Shown here piece after piece: positions 36,909 to 46,741 of a stretch of DNA of 64,000 bases. The DNA comes from Ralstonia sp. 25mfcol4.1. Its GTDB lineage: Bacteria; Pseudomonadota; Gammaproteobacteria; Burkholderiales; Burkholderiaceae. Every line of letters starts with the position of its first letter. Position 1 is the stretch's first letter. The notes beneath the pieces were generated by a model that was given only the letters and a program-made list of their open reading frames with translations, had not been told where the DNA came from and made no database searches. Location of the stretch: positions 186,001 through 250,000 of the forward strand of contig NZ_FNJO01000002.1 in NCBI RefSeq assembly GCF_900104095.1, written 5' to 3'. A program made the position numbers and the translations under genes.

Positions 36909-38141
36909 TTAGCCAAGCGCTTCGGAGCGGCGCGGCGCATAGGTCTCCCAGCGATTGCAGCCGGGGCACTGCCAGTAGAAGAGCCGGGCGCGGAAGCCGC
37001 ATTCGCGGCAGGTATAGCGCGCCAGGTTACGGGTGCGAAGTTGCAGCAGGTCGCGGATCGCCGCGATTTCCTTCGTCTGGTCGTCCGGATCGGCGTCCGC
37101 GGCCGCGCCATCGGCCGGCGCCTCGCCATTGGCACCGACAGGCTGCTGCGCCTTGATCTCGTCCGCCTGCGCCTCGAAATACCGGGTCAACGCCAGCAGC
37201 GTCGGCTGGCGGCGCAACTGGTCGCGCATCAGCGCGGTGGCGGCCACGGGGCCGTTCGCTTCGAGTTCGGTGCGATAGGCGGTATCGAGCAGCTCCGGCG
37301 CCAGCTTGGTCTTGAGAAGTTCGCGCAGCCACTGCAGGGCCTTGCCCTGCTCGCCCAGCGTCGCGTAGGCCTTGACCACGCGGTCGGCCACCAGCGGCAG
37401 ATAGGCGGCATCCTGGCTTTCGATCCCGAGCCAGTGCTCCAGCGCGCCGGTCTGGTCGCCGGCCGCGGCGGCCACGTCGCCCAGCAGGATCGGCGCACGC
37501 ACGTTGGCCGGGTTTTCCTCGCGGGCGCGACGCAGCCATTCCATGGCTTCTTCGGGTTTCTTCTTCTGCAGCGCGTCCTGCGCCAGCTCACAACAGAACT
37601 GGGCAATCTGCACGCGGTAGTCCTTCTGGTCCAGCGTCTGCAGTTCGCGTGCGGCGTCGATGGCCTTCGACCATTCTTTCTCGACTTCGTACAGTTCCAG
37701 CAGCACGCGCTTGGCCGATGCCGCGTACGGGCCGGACATCAGCCGGCGCAGCGACTCCTCGGCGCGGTCCAGCAGACCGGCGCGCAGGAAGTCCTGCCCC
37801 AGCTCATAGAGTGCGTGCTCACGTTCGGGCTCGGGAAGGTCTGGCCGGGTGGCCAGGTTCTGATGCACGCGAATCGCGCGTTCGGTCTCGCCACGCCGGC
37901 GGAACAGCGCACCCAGCGCAAAGTGCAGTTCGGTGGTCTCGGGGTCAAGACGCGCCACCTCGACAAAGGCATCGATGGCCTTGTCGGGTTGCTCGTTGAG
38001 CAGGAAATTGAGGCCTTTGAAATACGAACGCGGCAATGCGCCCTGTTCGCTCATCAGCTGGCGCAGGTCGAAGCGCGCCGCCATCCAGCCAAGGCCAAAT
38101 ACAAGTGGCAGCGCCAGCAGCCACCAGGTTTCAAACATCAT
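36909..38141 (-). CDS. lapB: LapB (YciM), LPS assembly regulator
   Basis: 410 residues. One N-terminal transmembrane helix (WWLLALPLVFGLGWMAA) is followed by about six TPR units on the cytoplasmic side and a C-terminal rubredoxin-type metal site (CRECGF and CPGCNRW, about 380-400). In E. coli LapB guides FtsH to degrade LpxC and so sets LPS output. There is a disordered Ala/Asp-rich insert before the metal domain. The start is three bases after the lapA stop; ATG ATG is tandem. Confidence 0.93.
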   Translation of the reverse strand: MMFETWWLLALPLVFGLGWMAARFDLRQLMSEQGALPRSYFKGLNFLLNEQPDKAIDAFVEVARLDPETTELHFALGALFRRRGETERAIRVHQNLATRPDLPEPEREHALYELGQDFLRAGLLDRAEESLRRLMSGPYAASAKRVLLELYEVEKEWSKAIDAARELQTLDQKDYRVQIAQFCCELAQDALQKKKPEEAMEWLRRAREENPANVRAPILLGDVAAAAGDQTGALEHWLGIESQDAAYLPLVADRVVKAYATLGEQGKALQWLRELLKTKLAPELLDTAYRTELEANGPVAATALMRDQLRRQPTLLALTRYFEAQADEIKAQQPVGANGEAPADGAAADADPDDQTKEIAAIRDLLQLRTRNLARYTCRECGFRARLFYWQCPGCNRWETYAPRRSEALG

Positions 38142-38144
38142 GGG

Positions 38145-38468
38145 TCAGACTTTCGGACCGACTACGTTATAAGGTACGCCCGGCTTGGCCTCGGGCGGCA
38201 CGACATCCACCGCCGGCGTGGCACGCGCCGCGCCCAGGGCACGACGCAGGCGCGATGCTTCCATGCGCTGGCGCATCAGCCCCGGCGCCACGGCTGCCAA
38301 AGCGGCCACGATGCCCAGCCCGAACGCAGCCAGCAGGATCAGGATCAGCGGGGCGTGCCAGACTGCACCGAAGAAAAGCTGCAGGTCGGCATCGCCGGTA
38401 TTGCGCAGTGCCAGCACGAACAGGAGCACGAACAGGACGATGCGAAAGATCCAGGTGATGAGTTTCAT
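38145..38468 (-). CDS. lapA: LapA-domain inner membrane protein
   Basis: 107 residues with two transmembrane helices (IFRIVLFVLLFVLALRN and APLILILLAAFGLGIVAAL) and a basic cytoplasmic coil. This is the LapA (YciS, DUF1049) layout; it partners LapB in LPS assembly. It is directly upstream of lapB. Confidence 0.9.
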   Translation of the reverse strand: MKLITWIFRIVLFVLLFVLALRNTGDADLQLFFGAVWHAPLILILLAAFGLGIVAALAAVAPGLMRQRMEASRLRRALGAARATPAVDVVPPEAKPGVPYNVVGPKV

Positions 38469-38638
38469 GCGGTGAATGCGATCGGATCAGGGGTGCACAA
38501 CCGGTCACGCGACAGCGCTCCGGCGCGCCCGGCCAAGGATTCCCGGCATTGTAGCGGAATCACTTCTCGCAGACCGTAACGATTGGTCGCCACGCGCGCC
38601 GCCCAACGCAGTGAGCGGCCGTCATCCGCGCGCAAACA

Positions 38639-38664
38639 AAAAACGCCCCCGAAGGGGCGTTTTT
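38639..38664 (-). terminator. terminator after ihfB
   Basis: AAAAACGCCCC / GGGGCGTTTTT with a four-base loop of UUCG type on the minus strand and a long T run. It separates rpsA-ihfB from lapA-lapB. Confidence 0.9.
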
Positions 38665-38694
38665 CAACAGACTTGCCAGTATGGCGAGCATGCA

Positions 38695-39108
38695 TCAGGA
38701 ACGGACCAGATTGAGCTGATTGTCCTCGTGCAGGCCGGCCGGAGCCGGTTGCGACGGGGCCAGCGACTGCCCTGCCTTGCCGTGCGGCGCCTGACCGTTG
38801 ACGGTCGCGACGCCACCTTGTGGCGATACAGGGCGGTCTACCCGCTCCCGCAACTCCTTGCCCGCCTTGAAATGCGGCACCCGCTTTTCGGGCACCAGCA
38901 CGCGTTCGCCGGACTTGGGGTTGCGGCCCACGCGAGGCGGCCGCCGGTTCAGACCAAAGCTGCCGAAGCCGCGGATCTCGATGCGATGGCCATCGGCCAG
39001 GGCTTCGGACATTGCGTCGAGAATCGTTTTCACCGAGATGTCCGCATCCCGCAGCAGCAACTGCGGAAAACGGGCAGCCAGTTTTTCGACGAGCTCGGAC
39101 TTGGTCAT
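38695..39108 (-). CDS. ihfB: IHF beta subunit with a C-terminal extension
   Basis: 137 residues. The first 93 are standard IHF-beta ([38 protein letters not shown], the DNA-bending arm with its Pro). A further 45 or so residues, rich in Gly, Ala, Pro and Gln ([20 protein letters not shown] onward), have no E. coli counterpart. Works as a heterodimer with IhfA in DNA bending. It is 30 bases downstream of rpsA, the same order as in E. coli. Confidence 0.95.
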   Translation of the reverse strand: MTKSELVEKLAARFPQLLLRDADISVKTILDAMSEALADGHRIEIRGFGSFGLNRRPPRVGRNPKSGERVLVPEKRVPHFKAGKELRERVDRPVSPQGGVATVNGQAPHGKAGQSLAPSQPAPAGLHEDNQLNLVRS

Positions 39109-39138
39109 GGGCGGTCTCGCTTCGCGCGGCGCTCTAAA

Positions 39139-40833
39139 TTACTGGTTTTCCTGGCCCAGCTTGGCCTTCAGCAGCGCGCCCAGGTTGGTCGTGCCAGCCG
39201 TGCCGGTGTCAGCCTGGAACTTCTGCATCGCTTCCTGCTGCTCTGCGCTGTCCTTGGCCTTGATCGACAGGTTGATGTTGCGCGACTTGCGGTCGACGTT
39301 CACCACCAGGGCGGTGATCTGCTCGCCTTCCTTCAGCACGTTGCGGGCATCTTCCACGCGGTCAGCGGAGATTTCCGATGCGCGCAGGTAGCCTTCCACG
39401 TCGTCAGCCAGTTGCACCACGGCGCCCTTGGCATCAACAGCCTTGATCGTGCCGTTGACGAGCGAACCCTTGTCGTTGGCCGAGATGAAGTTGTTGAACG
39501 GATCGCCCGACAGCTGCTTGATACCCAGCGAGATGCGTTCCTTGTCGACGTCGATGCCCAGAACGACAGCTTCCACTTCGTCGCCCTTCTTGTACTTGCG
39601 CACGGCTTCTTCGCCCGACTCTTGCCACGACAGGTCCGACAGGTGAACCAGGCCGTCGATGCCGCCCGGCAGACCGATGAACACGCCGAAGTCGGTGATC
39701 GACTTGATCTGGCCCGTCAGCTTGTCGCCCTTCTTGTGGTTGCGGCTGAAATCGTCCCACGGATTGGCCTTGCACTGCTTCATGCCCAGGCTGATACGAC
39801 GCTTGTCTTCGTCGATATCCAGAACCATGACTTCGACTTCGTCGCCCAGCTGGACAACCTTCGACGGGGCCACGTTCTTGTTGGTCCAGTCCATTTCCGA
39901 CACGTGGACCAGGCCTTCGATACCGGCTTCGATTTCCACGAATGCGCCGTAGTCGGTCAGGTTCGTCACCTTGCCGAACAGACGCGTGCCTTGCGGGTAG
40001 CGGCGCGAGATGCCCACCCACGGATCTTCGCCCAGTTGCTTCACGCCCAGCGAGACGCGGTTCTTTTCCTGGTCGAACTTGAGGATCTTGGCGGTGATTT
40101 CCTGGCCAACCGACAGCACTTCGCTCGGGTGACGCACACGACGCCATGCCAGGTCGGTGATGTGCAGCAGGCCGTCGATACCGCCCAGGTCCACGAACGC
40201 GCCGTAGTCGGTGATGTTCTTGACGATACCGTTGACGATCGCGCCTTCCTTCAGCGTTTCCATCAGCTTCTGGCGCTCTTCGCCCAGCGTGGCTTCCACC
40301 ACGGCGCGGCGCGACAGCACGACGTTGTTACGCTTGCGGTCGAGCTTGATGACCTTGAATTCCAGGGTCTTGCCTTCGTACGGCGTGGTGTCCTTGATCG
40401 GACGCACGTCGACGAGCGAACCGGGCAGGAAGGCACGGATGCCGTTGACCATGACGGTCAGGCCGCCCTTGACCTTGCCGGTCACGGTACCCGAGATGAT
40501 CTCGCCGTCTTCCAGCGCCTTCTCGAGGTTCAGCCACGATGCCAGGCGCTTGGCCTTGTCGCGGGACAGGATGGTGTCGCCATAGCCGTTCTCGAGTGCA
40601 TCGATGGCCACGGAGACGTAGTCGCCGGCCTGCACTTCGAGTTCGCCCTGGTCGTTCAGGAACTCCTCCACCGGCACAAATGCTTCGGACTTGAGGCCGG
40701 CGTTGACGACCACGAAATTGTGGTCGATGCGCACGACTTCAGCGGAAATCACTTCGCCAGCCTTCATATTGGAGCGGGCGATCGATTCCTCGAACAGTGC
40801 GGCAAAGGATTCGTTAGTTTGCAGGTCGGACAT
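39139..40833 (-). CDS. rpsA: 30S ribosomal protein S1
   Basis: 564 residues with six S1 RNA-binding domains; the repeats of the form [20 protein letters not shown] are easy to see. S1 binds mRNA leaders and allows initiation at weak sites. The ATG at 40833 ([10 protein letters not shown]) has no Shine-Dalgarno site, as is usual for rpsA, which is autoregulated in E. coli. It lies between cmk and ihfB, a conserved order. Confidence 0.98.
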   Translation of the reverse strand: MSDLQTNESFAALFEESIARSNMKAGEVISAEVVRIDHNFVVVNAGLKSEAFVPVEEFLNDQGELEVQAGDYVSVAIDALENGYGDTILSRDKAKRLASWLNLEKALEDGEIISGTVTGKVKGGLTVMVNGIRAFLPGSLVDVRPIKDTTPYEGKTLEFKVIKLDRKRNNVVLSRRAVVEATLGEERQKLMETLKEGAIVNGIVKNITDYGAFVDLGGIDGLLHITDLAWRRVRHPSEVLSVGQEITAKILKFDQEKNRVSLGVKQLGEDPWVGISRRYPQGTRLFGKVTNLTDYGAFVEIEAGIEGLVHVSEMDWTNKNVAPSKVVQLGDEVEVMVLDIDEDKRRISLGMKQCKANPWDDFSRNHKKGDKLTGQIKSITDFGVFIGLPGGIDGLVHLSDLSWQESGEEAVRKYKKGDEVEAVVLGIDVDKERISLGIKQLSGDPFNNFISANDKGSLVNGTIKAVDAKGAVVQLADDVEGYLRASEISADRVEDARNVLKEGEQITALVVNVDRKSRNINLSIKAKDSAEQQEAMQKFQADTGTAGTTNLGALLKAKLGQENQ

Positions 40834-40923
40834 AAACGTAAAGTAGCAATCCGCAGTACGTGGGCCGGCACGCTTATCGTGCACAGTCTGCCTCACGCAG
40901 CGGGGTCAGGTTGAACAACTTGT

Positions 40924-40956
40924 ACCGGACGGGTTGGGTTCCGATACAGGTCCGGT
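40924..40956 (-). promoter_or_regulatory. rpsA leader hairpin
   Basis: A 7-bp stem, ACCGGAC / GTCCGGT, with a 19-base loop in the cmk-rpsA gap, plus a smaller GCACG / CGTGC hairpin (about 40868-40882) nearer the ATG. The E. coli rpsA leader also folds into several hairpins that S1 recognises, so an autoregulatory leader is plausible. Confidence 0.4.
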
Positions 40957-40976
40957 TCGGTGCCTCATGGTTTTAC

Positions 40977-41636
40977 TCACCGCACCGCGGCGAACCACTC
41001 CAGCACCTGCGCCACCGCCTCGTCCACCGTCATTTCGGAGGTGTCCAGGCGATGCGCGTCTTCCGCGGGACGCAACGGTGCGGCGGCACGGGAACGGTCC
41101 CGCGCGTCGCGCGCCTCGAGGTCACGCAAAAGGTCTTCGATATTAGCAGAAATTCCCTTATCAATCAATTGTTTATAGCGCCTGCGGGCGCGCGCCTCCA
41201 CACTCGCGGTCAGGAACACCTTGAGGCGGGCCTCCGGGAAGATCACCGTGCCCATGTCGCGGCCGTCCGCCACGAGGCCAGGCAGCTTGCGAAAGCCGCG
41301 CTGAAGTGCCGTCAGCGCATCACGCACGGGCTGATGGACGGCCAGCGCCGACGCCCGGTTGCCGATCGCCTCCTGGCGAATCAGCTGGCTGACCTCTTCG
41401 CCTTCGAGCCAGACCCGGTCCGGGCCGAACTTCACATCGAGGCGCAGGGCGATCTTTGCAAGGGTATCGACGTCGCCGATGTCCACGTCGGCACGGTCGC
41501 TGGCCAGCGCCACCAGCCGATACAGCGCGCCGCTGTCCAGCAGATGGAAGCCCAGAGCATCTGCCACCTTGTGCGCCACCGTCCCCTTGCCGGAAGCGGT
41601 TGGCCCATCTATGGTGATGACGTCAATGATAGTCAT
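40977..41636 (-). CDS. cmk: cytidylate kinase
   Basis: 219 residues. It phosphorylates CMP and dCMP. P-loop GPTASGKGT (11-19), [26 protein letters not shown] and the lid RRRYKQL are typical. Upstream of rpsA by 143 bases. It is separated from aroA by a plus-strand DUF2061 gene, which interrupts the usual aroA-cmk-rpsA run. Confidence 0.96.
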   Translation of the reverse strand: MTIIDVITIDGPTASGKGTVAHKVADALGFHLLDSGALYRLVALASDRADVDIGDVDTLAKIALRLDVKFGPDRVWLEGEEVSQLIRQEAIGNRASALAVHQPVRDALTALQRGFRKLPGLVADGRDMGTVIFPEARLKVFLTASVEARARRRYKQLIDKGISANIEDLLRDLEARDARDRSRAAAPLRPAEDAHRLDTSEMTVDEAVAQVLEWFAAVR

Positions 41637-41678
41637 TCTTAATTGAGTAGCTTGAAACTATTGATTTTCGACTTTGAT

Positions 41679-41693
41679 TGAGAGTCGTTATCA
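41679..41693. promoter_or_regulatory. Fur-box-like dyad
   Basis: TGAGAGTCGTTATCA matches the 7-1-7 Fur consensus TGATAAT-N-ATTATCA at 11 of 14 arm positions. It lies 43 bases before cmk and 93 bases before the DUF2061 gene, in the AT-richest part of the neighbourhood. Confidence 0.4.
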
Positions 41694-41785
41694 TTTGATC
41701 CATGGTTGCGCGGCTGCAGCGTTCCCGCTCCCCACAAAAGGCGCTGCGCGACCATCCCGACATTTTTCGACGCGAGCAATTCACC

Positions 41786-42022
41786 ATGGCCAAAACCCTG
41801 ACCTTCGGCATCATGCACCTGGGCATCGCCTTCAGCGTGACCTACGCGCTGACCGGCAGCCTGGCCATCAGCGGCGCCATCACCTTCATCGAACCGGCCG
41901 TCAACACGGTAGCCCACTATTTCTTCGACAAGTACTGGGAGCGCCGTGAACGTCGTGGAAATCCCGCGAGGGGCGAAGTCAGCCCCGAAGCGCCGGCGGC
42001 GCCCCACCTGGCCGCCGCCTGA
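41786..42022 (+). CDS. DUF2061 small membrane protein
   Basis: 78 residues. MAKTLTFGIMHLGIAFSVTY, then GSLAISGAITFIEPAVNTVAHYFFDKYWER, is the DUF2061 pattern with two membrane segments and the EPxxNTVAHY(F/Y)FH-like end. Function unknown. The ATG at 41786 is chosen because the domain begins there; a longer frame to 41702 has no support. It is the only plus-strand gene between gyrA and cysM, set between cmk and aroA. Confidence 0.82.
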   Translation: MAKTLTFGIMHLGIAFSVTYALTGSLAISGAITFIEPAVNTVAHYFFDKYWERRERRGNPARGEVSPEAPAAPHLAAA

Positions 42023-42049
42023 AAACTGCCATTGAACCGGAGTGGCCGC

Positions 42050-43360
42050 TTACCGCGCTACCCCGGCAAACACCGAGAAATACTCCGGGAACGTCTTCGC
42101 CACGCAGCCGGGATCGTTGATCCGCACCGGCAGCGGCCCGAAAGCGGCCAACGAGAAACACATGGCCATCCGGTGATCATCATAGGTGCCAATGCCGTCG
42201 GCCGGCGTCTGCCAGGCGCTCGATGCCGGAGGCGTCACTTTGAGGTAGTCGGCGCCCTCTTCCACCGTGGCGCCCAGTTTGCGCAGCTCCGTCGCCATGG
42301 CGGTAATACGATCCGTTTCCTTGACGCGCCAGCTGGCGATATTGGTCAGCTTGGTCGTGCCTTCGGCGAACAGTGCCGCCACGGCAAGCGTCATCGCGGC
42401 GTCCGGGATGTGGTTGCAGTCGAGTTCGATGCCATTGAGCCGGCCGTCGTCGCGCTCGGTGCCGCGCACCTCGATCCAGTTGTCGCCGGCCATCACATTG
42501 GCGCCCATCCGGTTCAGCGCATCGGCAAAGCGCACATCGCCCTGGATGCTCGACAAACCCACGCCTTCGACCCGCACCGGACCGCCGCCAATCGCGCCGG
42601 CGGCCAGGAAATACGATGCCGTCGAGGCATCGCCCTCGACATAGATCTCGCCCGGGGAACGGTACCGGGCGCCGGCCGGCAGGATGAAGCGCTCCCAGCC
42701 CTGACGCTCGACCTCGATGCCAAAGCGCGCCAGCAGGTTCAGCGTGATCTCGATATACGGCTTCGAGATCAGCTCGCCCACCACTTCGATCTCGATCCGG
42801 CCCGACGGCGCCGACGCCATCGGTAGCGTCATCAGCAGCGCGGTCAGGAACTGGCTCGACACGTCGCCACGCACGCGGATCGGCGTATCGATGCGGATCT
42901 GCGCGGGCTTGATTTCCAGCGGCGGATAGCCCGGTGTGCCCAGGTATTCGACGGCGGCGCCAACCTGCTGCAGGCCGTCCACCAGATCGCCGATCGGCCG
43001 CTCGTGCATGCGCGGCACGCCGCTGAGCCTGTAGGTGCCGCCCTGCAGCGCCAGCGCCGCCGTCAGCGGACGAATCGCCGTACCGGCGTTACCCATGAAC
43101 AGGTCGGCGGCCTTGTTCGGAAAATTGCCACCCACGCCGGTCACGATGCAGTCGCCGCCTTCACGGCGCCAAGTCACGCCCAGCACCTTCAGCGCTTCTA
43201 GCATGACTTGGGTGTCGTCGGAATCGAGCAGATCGCGCACGCGTGTCTCGCCGGTGGCCAGTGCGGACAGCAGCAGCACGCGGTTGGAGATGCTTTTCGA
43301 GCCAGGCAGGCGCACGGTGCCCGATGCGCGGGTCAGAGGGCCGAGGGTCAGATGTTCCAT
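42050..43360 (-). CDS. aroA: AroA, EPSP synthase
   Basis: 436 residues. It joins shikimate-3-phosphate and PEP in the aromatic pathway. Substrate loop [21 protein letters not shown] loop [15 protein letters not shown], and [15 protein letters not shown] near the C-terminus. The GNAGTAxRPLTA loop is the glyphosate-sensitive class I type. It follows tyrA by 45 bases in the serC-pheA-hisC-tyrA-aroA run. Confidence 0.97.
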   Translation of the reverse strand: MEHLTLGPLTRASGTVRLPGSKSISNRVLLLSALATGETRVRDLLDSDDTQVMLEALKVLGVTWRREGGDCIVTGVGGNFPNKAADLFMGNAGTAIRPLTAALALQGGTYRLSGVPRMHERPIGDLVDGLQQVGAAVEYLGTPGYPPLEIKPAQIRIDTPIRVRGDVSSQFLTALLMTLPMASAPSGRIEIEVVGELISKPYIEITLNLLARFGIEVERQGWERFILPAGARYRSPGEIYVEGDASTASYFLAAGAIGGGPVRVEGVGLSSIQGDVRFADALNRMGANVMAGDNWIEVRGTERDDGRLNGIELDCNHIPDAAMTLAVAALFAEGTTKLTNIASWRVKETDRITAMATELRKLGATVEEGADYLKVTPPASSAWQTPADGIGTYDDHRMAMCFSLAAFGPLPVRINDPGCVAKTFPEYFSVFAGVAR

Positions 43361-43405
43361 GGTCTTTGCAACGTCGGCGTGGCGCCCGGGAAAGGCGCCA
43401 CGGCT

Positions 43406-44329
43406 TCAGGGTTCTACGTTATGGGTGGCGGCACGCGCCGCGCCCCACTTCAGGCGCGTGTCGCTGGCGCGCGCGAAGATCCGCTCCAGCGCGGCACCGT
43501 CGCCCGCCTTGATCTGGGCCTTCAGGTGACCAAGCACGGCTTCGTACGTGTTGATCTCGCGCAGCAGCGCCTCCTTGTTGGCGATGCAGATGTCGCGCCA
43601 CATCTCGGGCGACGACGCCGCGATTCGCGTGAAATCGCGGAAGCCACCGCCCGCGAAATCGAGCTTCAGTGCCGCGTCCTCGGCATTGGCCACCTGCGCC
43701 ACCAGCGCATACGACAGCACGTGCGGCAGATGGCTGACCGATGCGAACACGGCGTCATGCTGCACGGCCGACATCACGTGGACATCGGCACCCGTGGACT
43801 CCCACATGGCGCGCACCGCCGCCACATCGACGCGGCTGTTTTCCTGCAGCGGGCACATCACCACCTTCTTGCCCAGGTACAGGTCGTTCAGCGCGGCCTC
43901 CACGCCATGCAGCTCGCGGCCGGCAATCGGGTGAGCCGGCACGAACTGCGCCACCTTGTCACCGAGCGCGGTCTTGGCGGCCATGATCACGTCGGACTTG
44001 GTGCTGCCGGCGTCCGTCACGATGGTGCCGGGCTGCAGATGCGGCTCCAGCGCATGGAGCAGCGCGAAGTTCTGTGCCACCGGCGCGCAGAGCACGATCA
44101 GGCTGGCGCCGCGCGCGGCCTCCGCCAACGACTCGGCGGCCTCGTCGATGACACCCAGCATCTTCGCCTTTTCCAGCGACGCCGCCGACCGGCCCACCCC
44201 CACCACGGTGCCTACCACGCCGGCACGCTTGAGCGACAACGCCAGCGATCCGCCAATCAGGCCGACGCCGACAATCACAACACGGGAAAAATGCAGAGCA
44301 CTCACGGCTTCAGATCGATTCGGGTTCAC
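43406..44329 (-). CDS. tyrA: prephenate dehydrogenase
   Basis: About 307 residues, without a fused chorismate mutase. NAD motif GVGLIGGSLA (21-30 from the upstream start), DAGSTKSDV and the catalytic His region FVPAHPIAGRE. It makes 4-hydroxyphenylpyruvate, or acts on arogenate; the specificity is not decided here. GTG at 44329 overlaps the hisC stop (GTGA); a second GTG at 44305 is nearer the domain start. Confidence 0.92.
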   Translation of the reverse strand: MNPNRSEAVSALHFSRVVIVGVGLIGGSLALSLKRAGVVGTVVGVGRSAASLEKAKMLGVIDEAAESLAEAARGASLIVLCAPVAQNFALLHALEPHLQPGTIVTDAGSTKSDVIMAAKTALGDKVAQFVPAHPIAGRELHGVEAALNDLYLGKKVVMCPLQENSRVDVAAVRAMWESTGADVHVMSAVQHDAVFASVSHLPHVLSYALVAQVANAEDAALKLDFAGGGFRDFTRIAASSPEMWRDICIANKEALLREINTYEAVLGHLKAQIKAGDGAALERIFARASDTRLKWGAARAATHNVEP

Positions 44330-45486
44330 TTCAATGCCTGTTCGAGCGCCGCGATGCAGGTGGCGTTCTCGTCAGGCAGACCAATCGTGATACGCAGCCA
44401 CTGCGGCAGACCATAGTTGGCCACCGGGCGGACGATCACGCCCTGCTTGAGCATGGCCAGGTTCACACGGGCGCCGGCACCGTCGTCCGTGCCCACGCGG
44501 ACCATGACGAAGTTGCCCGACGACTTCACGTACTCCAGGCCCATGCGCTCGAAGGCCGCTACCAGCTGGGCCTTGCCGGCACGATTGAGCTCGGCGCTGC
44601 GCTGCAGGAATGCCGCGTCGCCCAGCGCCGCCACGGCTGCGGCCTGCGCCAGGCTGTTGACGTTGAACGGCTGCCGCACGCGGTTGAGCAGGTCCGTCAG
44701 CGGCGGCTGTGCCACGCCATACCCGACGCGCAGCCCTGCCAGGCCGTAGGCCTTCGAGAACGTGCGCGACACCATCAGGTTCGGATACTTGCGCACCCAC
44801 GCAATCGATTCGTACTGCTGGTCGGCGTCCAGATACTCGTTGTACGCCTCGTCCAGCACCACCACCACGTGCGGCGGCACCTTGGCCAGGAACGCCTCGA
44901 TCTCGGCGGCCGACACGAAGGTGCCGGTCGGGTTGTTCGGATTGGCGATAAAGACGAGCTTCGTATCCGGCGCTATCGCGGCGGCCATCGCCTCCAGGTC
45001 ATGGCCGTACTGGCGCGACTTCACCTCGATCGCCCGCGCGCCCACTTCCTGCGTGGCCAGCGCGTACACCGCGAACGAGTATTCGGCGTAGACGATCGAC
45101 TCGCCGGCGCGCACCAGCGCATGCGCGGCCAGCTCCAGGATGTCGTTGCTGCCGTTGCCCAGTGTCAGCCATTCGGCCGGGACATCGAATTTTTCCGAAA
45201 GCTTGGCCTTCAGTTCGAAGCCGTTGCTGTCCGGATAGCGCCCCAGGTCTGCCGTGGCCGCCGCGATGGCGGTCCTGGCCGATGCCGGCATGCCGAGCGG
45301 ATTCTCATTCGAGGCCAGCTTGACGATGCGTGCTTCGTCGAGCCCGAACTCGCGTGCGACTTCTGAAATTGGCTTTCCTGCGATGTACGGAGAAATCTTG
45401 CGGACGTAGGTCGGGCCGAAATAATCGGCCACATTCGCAGCCGCATTCGCCGCTACGCTCGCCGCCCCGCTTCCCTGCTGTGCCAT
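44326..45486 (-). CDS. hisC: HisC-type aminotransferase (histidinol-phosphate / aromatic)
   Basis: A 386-residue class I/II PLP aminotransferase. LASNENPLGMP, FIANPNNPTGT and SRTFSKAYGLAGLRVGY with the PLP lysine at about 245. Its place between pheA and tyrA suggests it mainly transaminates phenylpyruvate and hydroxyphenylpyruvate, possibly as a second HisC paralogue; this is inference. CAGGAGA lies upstream of the ATG. Confidence 0.9.
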   Translation of the reverse strand: MAQQGSGAASVAANAAANVADYFGPTYVRKISPYIAGKPISEVAREFGLDEARIVKLASNENPLGMPASARTAIAAATADLGRYPDSNGFELKAKLSEKFDVPAEWLTLGNGSNDILELAAHALVRAGESIVYAEYSFAVYALATQEVGARAIEVKSRQYGHDLEAMAAAIAPDTKLVFIANPNNPTGTFVSAAEIEAFLAKVPPHVVVVLDEAYNEYLDADQQYESIAWVRKYPNLMVSRTFSKAYGLAGLRVGYGVAQPPLTDLLNRVRQPFNVNSLAQAAAVAALGDAAFLQRSAELNRAGKAQLVAAFERMGLEYVKSSGNFVMVRVGTDDGAGARVNLAMLKQGVIVRPVANYGLPQWLRITIGLPDENATCIAALEQALK

Positions 45487-45504
45487 GCGTGTCTCCTGCC
45501 TGCG

Positions 45505-46650
45505 TTATTTGCTCGACGGATAGGACCCGAGCACCTTCAGGTACGCGGCGTTGGCGCGCAGCGACTGGATTGCGCGTGCCACGGACGGATCGTGCTGATG
45601 GCCTTCCACATCGACATAGAAGTAGTACTCCCACGCGCCGCTGCGGGCGGGCCGGGACTCGAAACGGCACATCGACACGCCGTTGTCAGCCAGCGGCGCC
45701 AGCAGCTGGTACACGGCGCCGGCCTTGTTCGGCACCGAGAGGATCATCGACGTCTGGTCGCTGCCCGACGGCTCGGTCTCGTAGCGGCCGATCACGGCAA
45801 AGCGCGTGCGGTTGTGCGGGTCGTCCTGGATGTTGGCGCGCACGATATGCAGGTGATACCGGTTGGCAGCCGTTTCGCCGGCAATCGCCGCCACCGTGGG
45901 GTCTTCGCTGGCCATGCGCGCCGCCTCGGCATTGCTCGACACGGCCTGCCGCTCCAGATGCGGGTAGTTGGCGGTCAGCCAGTGCTGGCACTGCGCCAGC
46001 GCCTGCGCATGCGCGCGCACCACGGTCACGCCCTTCATGTCGGGCGACGATGCCATCAGGTTGTGATGGACCTTCAGCGCGATCTCGCCGCTGATCTTCA
46101 GCGACGTCTGCAGGAACAGGTCCAGCGTGCGCGACACGGCGCCTTCGGTCGAATTCTCGACCGGCACCACGCCATATTCCACCGTCCCGGATTCCACCGA
46201 CCGGAACACCTCGTCGATGCTCGGGCAGGGCACGCCTGAGACCTCGTGGCCGAAGTGCGCGTACAGCGCCTGCTCGGAAAACGTGCCGGCCGGGCCCAGG
46301 AAGGCAATCTCCAGCGGCTTTTCCAGCCCGCGACAGGCGGACATCACCTCGCGCCAGATCGACGCCACGCTTTCGCCAAGCAGCGGGCCCGGATTGGCGC
46401 CCTGCACCTTGCGGATCACCTGCAGCTCACGTTCGGGGCGGAACACCGGCGCGCCGTACTTCTTCTTGACCTCGCCCACGTCGAGCGCCAGCTGCGCGCG
46501 ACGGTTCAGCAGGGCCAGCAGTTCGCGGTCGACGGCATCGATCTGGTCGCGCAGCGGCGCCAGGTCGGCGGACAGCGCCTGCTCCTGTGGGCTTGGTGCG
46601 CCATTGTCATTGCCGGAGGCTGCCACCTCCGGCTTGTCTTGCTGTGTCAT
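45505..46650 (-). CDS. pheA: PheA, chorismate mutase / prephenate dehydratase
   Basis: 381 residues: AroQ-type chorismate mutase (about 30-110, LRDQIDAVDRELLALLNRRA), prephenate dehydratase (about 113-290, IAFLGPAGTFSEQAL and the conserved TRFAVIG), and a C-terminal ACT domain (about 298-381) with the ESRP phenylalanine-binding motif. Feedback inhibition by phenylalanine is expected. A low-complexity N-terminal 25 residues precede the mutase. Confidence 0.96.
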   Translation of the reverse strand: MTQQDKPEVAASGNDNGAPSPQEQALSADLAPLRDQIDAVDRELLALLNRRAQLALDVGEVKKKYGAPVFRPERELQVIRKVQGANPGPLLGESVASIWREVMSACRGLEKPLEIAFLGPAGTFSEQALYAHFGHEVSGVPCPSIDEVFRSVESGTVEYGVVPVENSTEGAVSRTLDLFLQTSLKISGEIALKVHHNLMASSPDMKGVTVVRAHAQALAQCQHWLTANYPHLERQAVSSNAEAARMASEDPTVAAIAGETAANRYHLHIVRANIQDDPHNRTRFAVIGRYETEPSGSDQTSMILSVPNKAGAVYQLLAPLADNGVSMCRFESRPARSGAWEYYFYVDVEGHQHDPSVARAIQSLRANAAYLKVLGSYPSSK

Positions 46651-46741
46651 AGGCCTGTGGGCCGCGCATCGCGCAGCCGCGAAAAGTCTGGGCTGATGCC
46701 GGGCCCTCGCGCTGCAAGGACCGCGACAGAAAGCACCGCCG

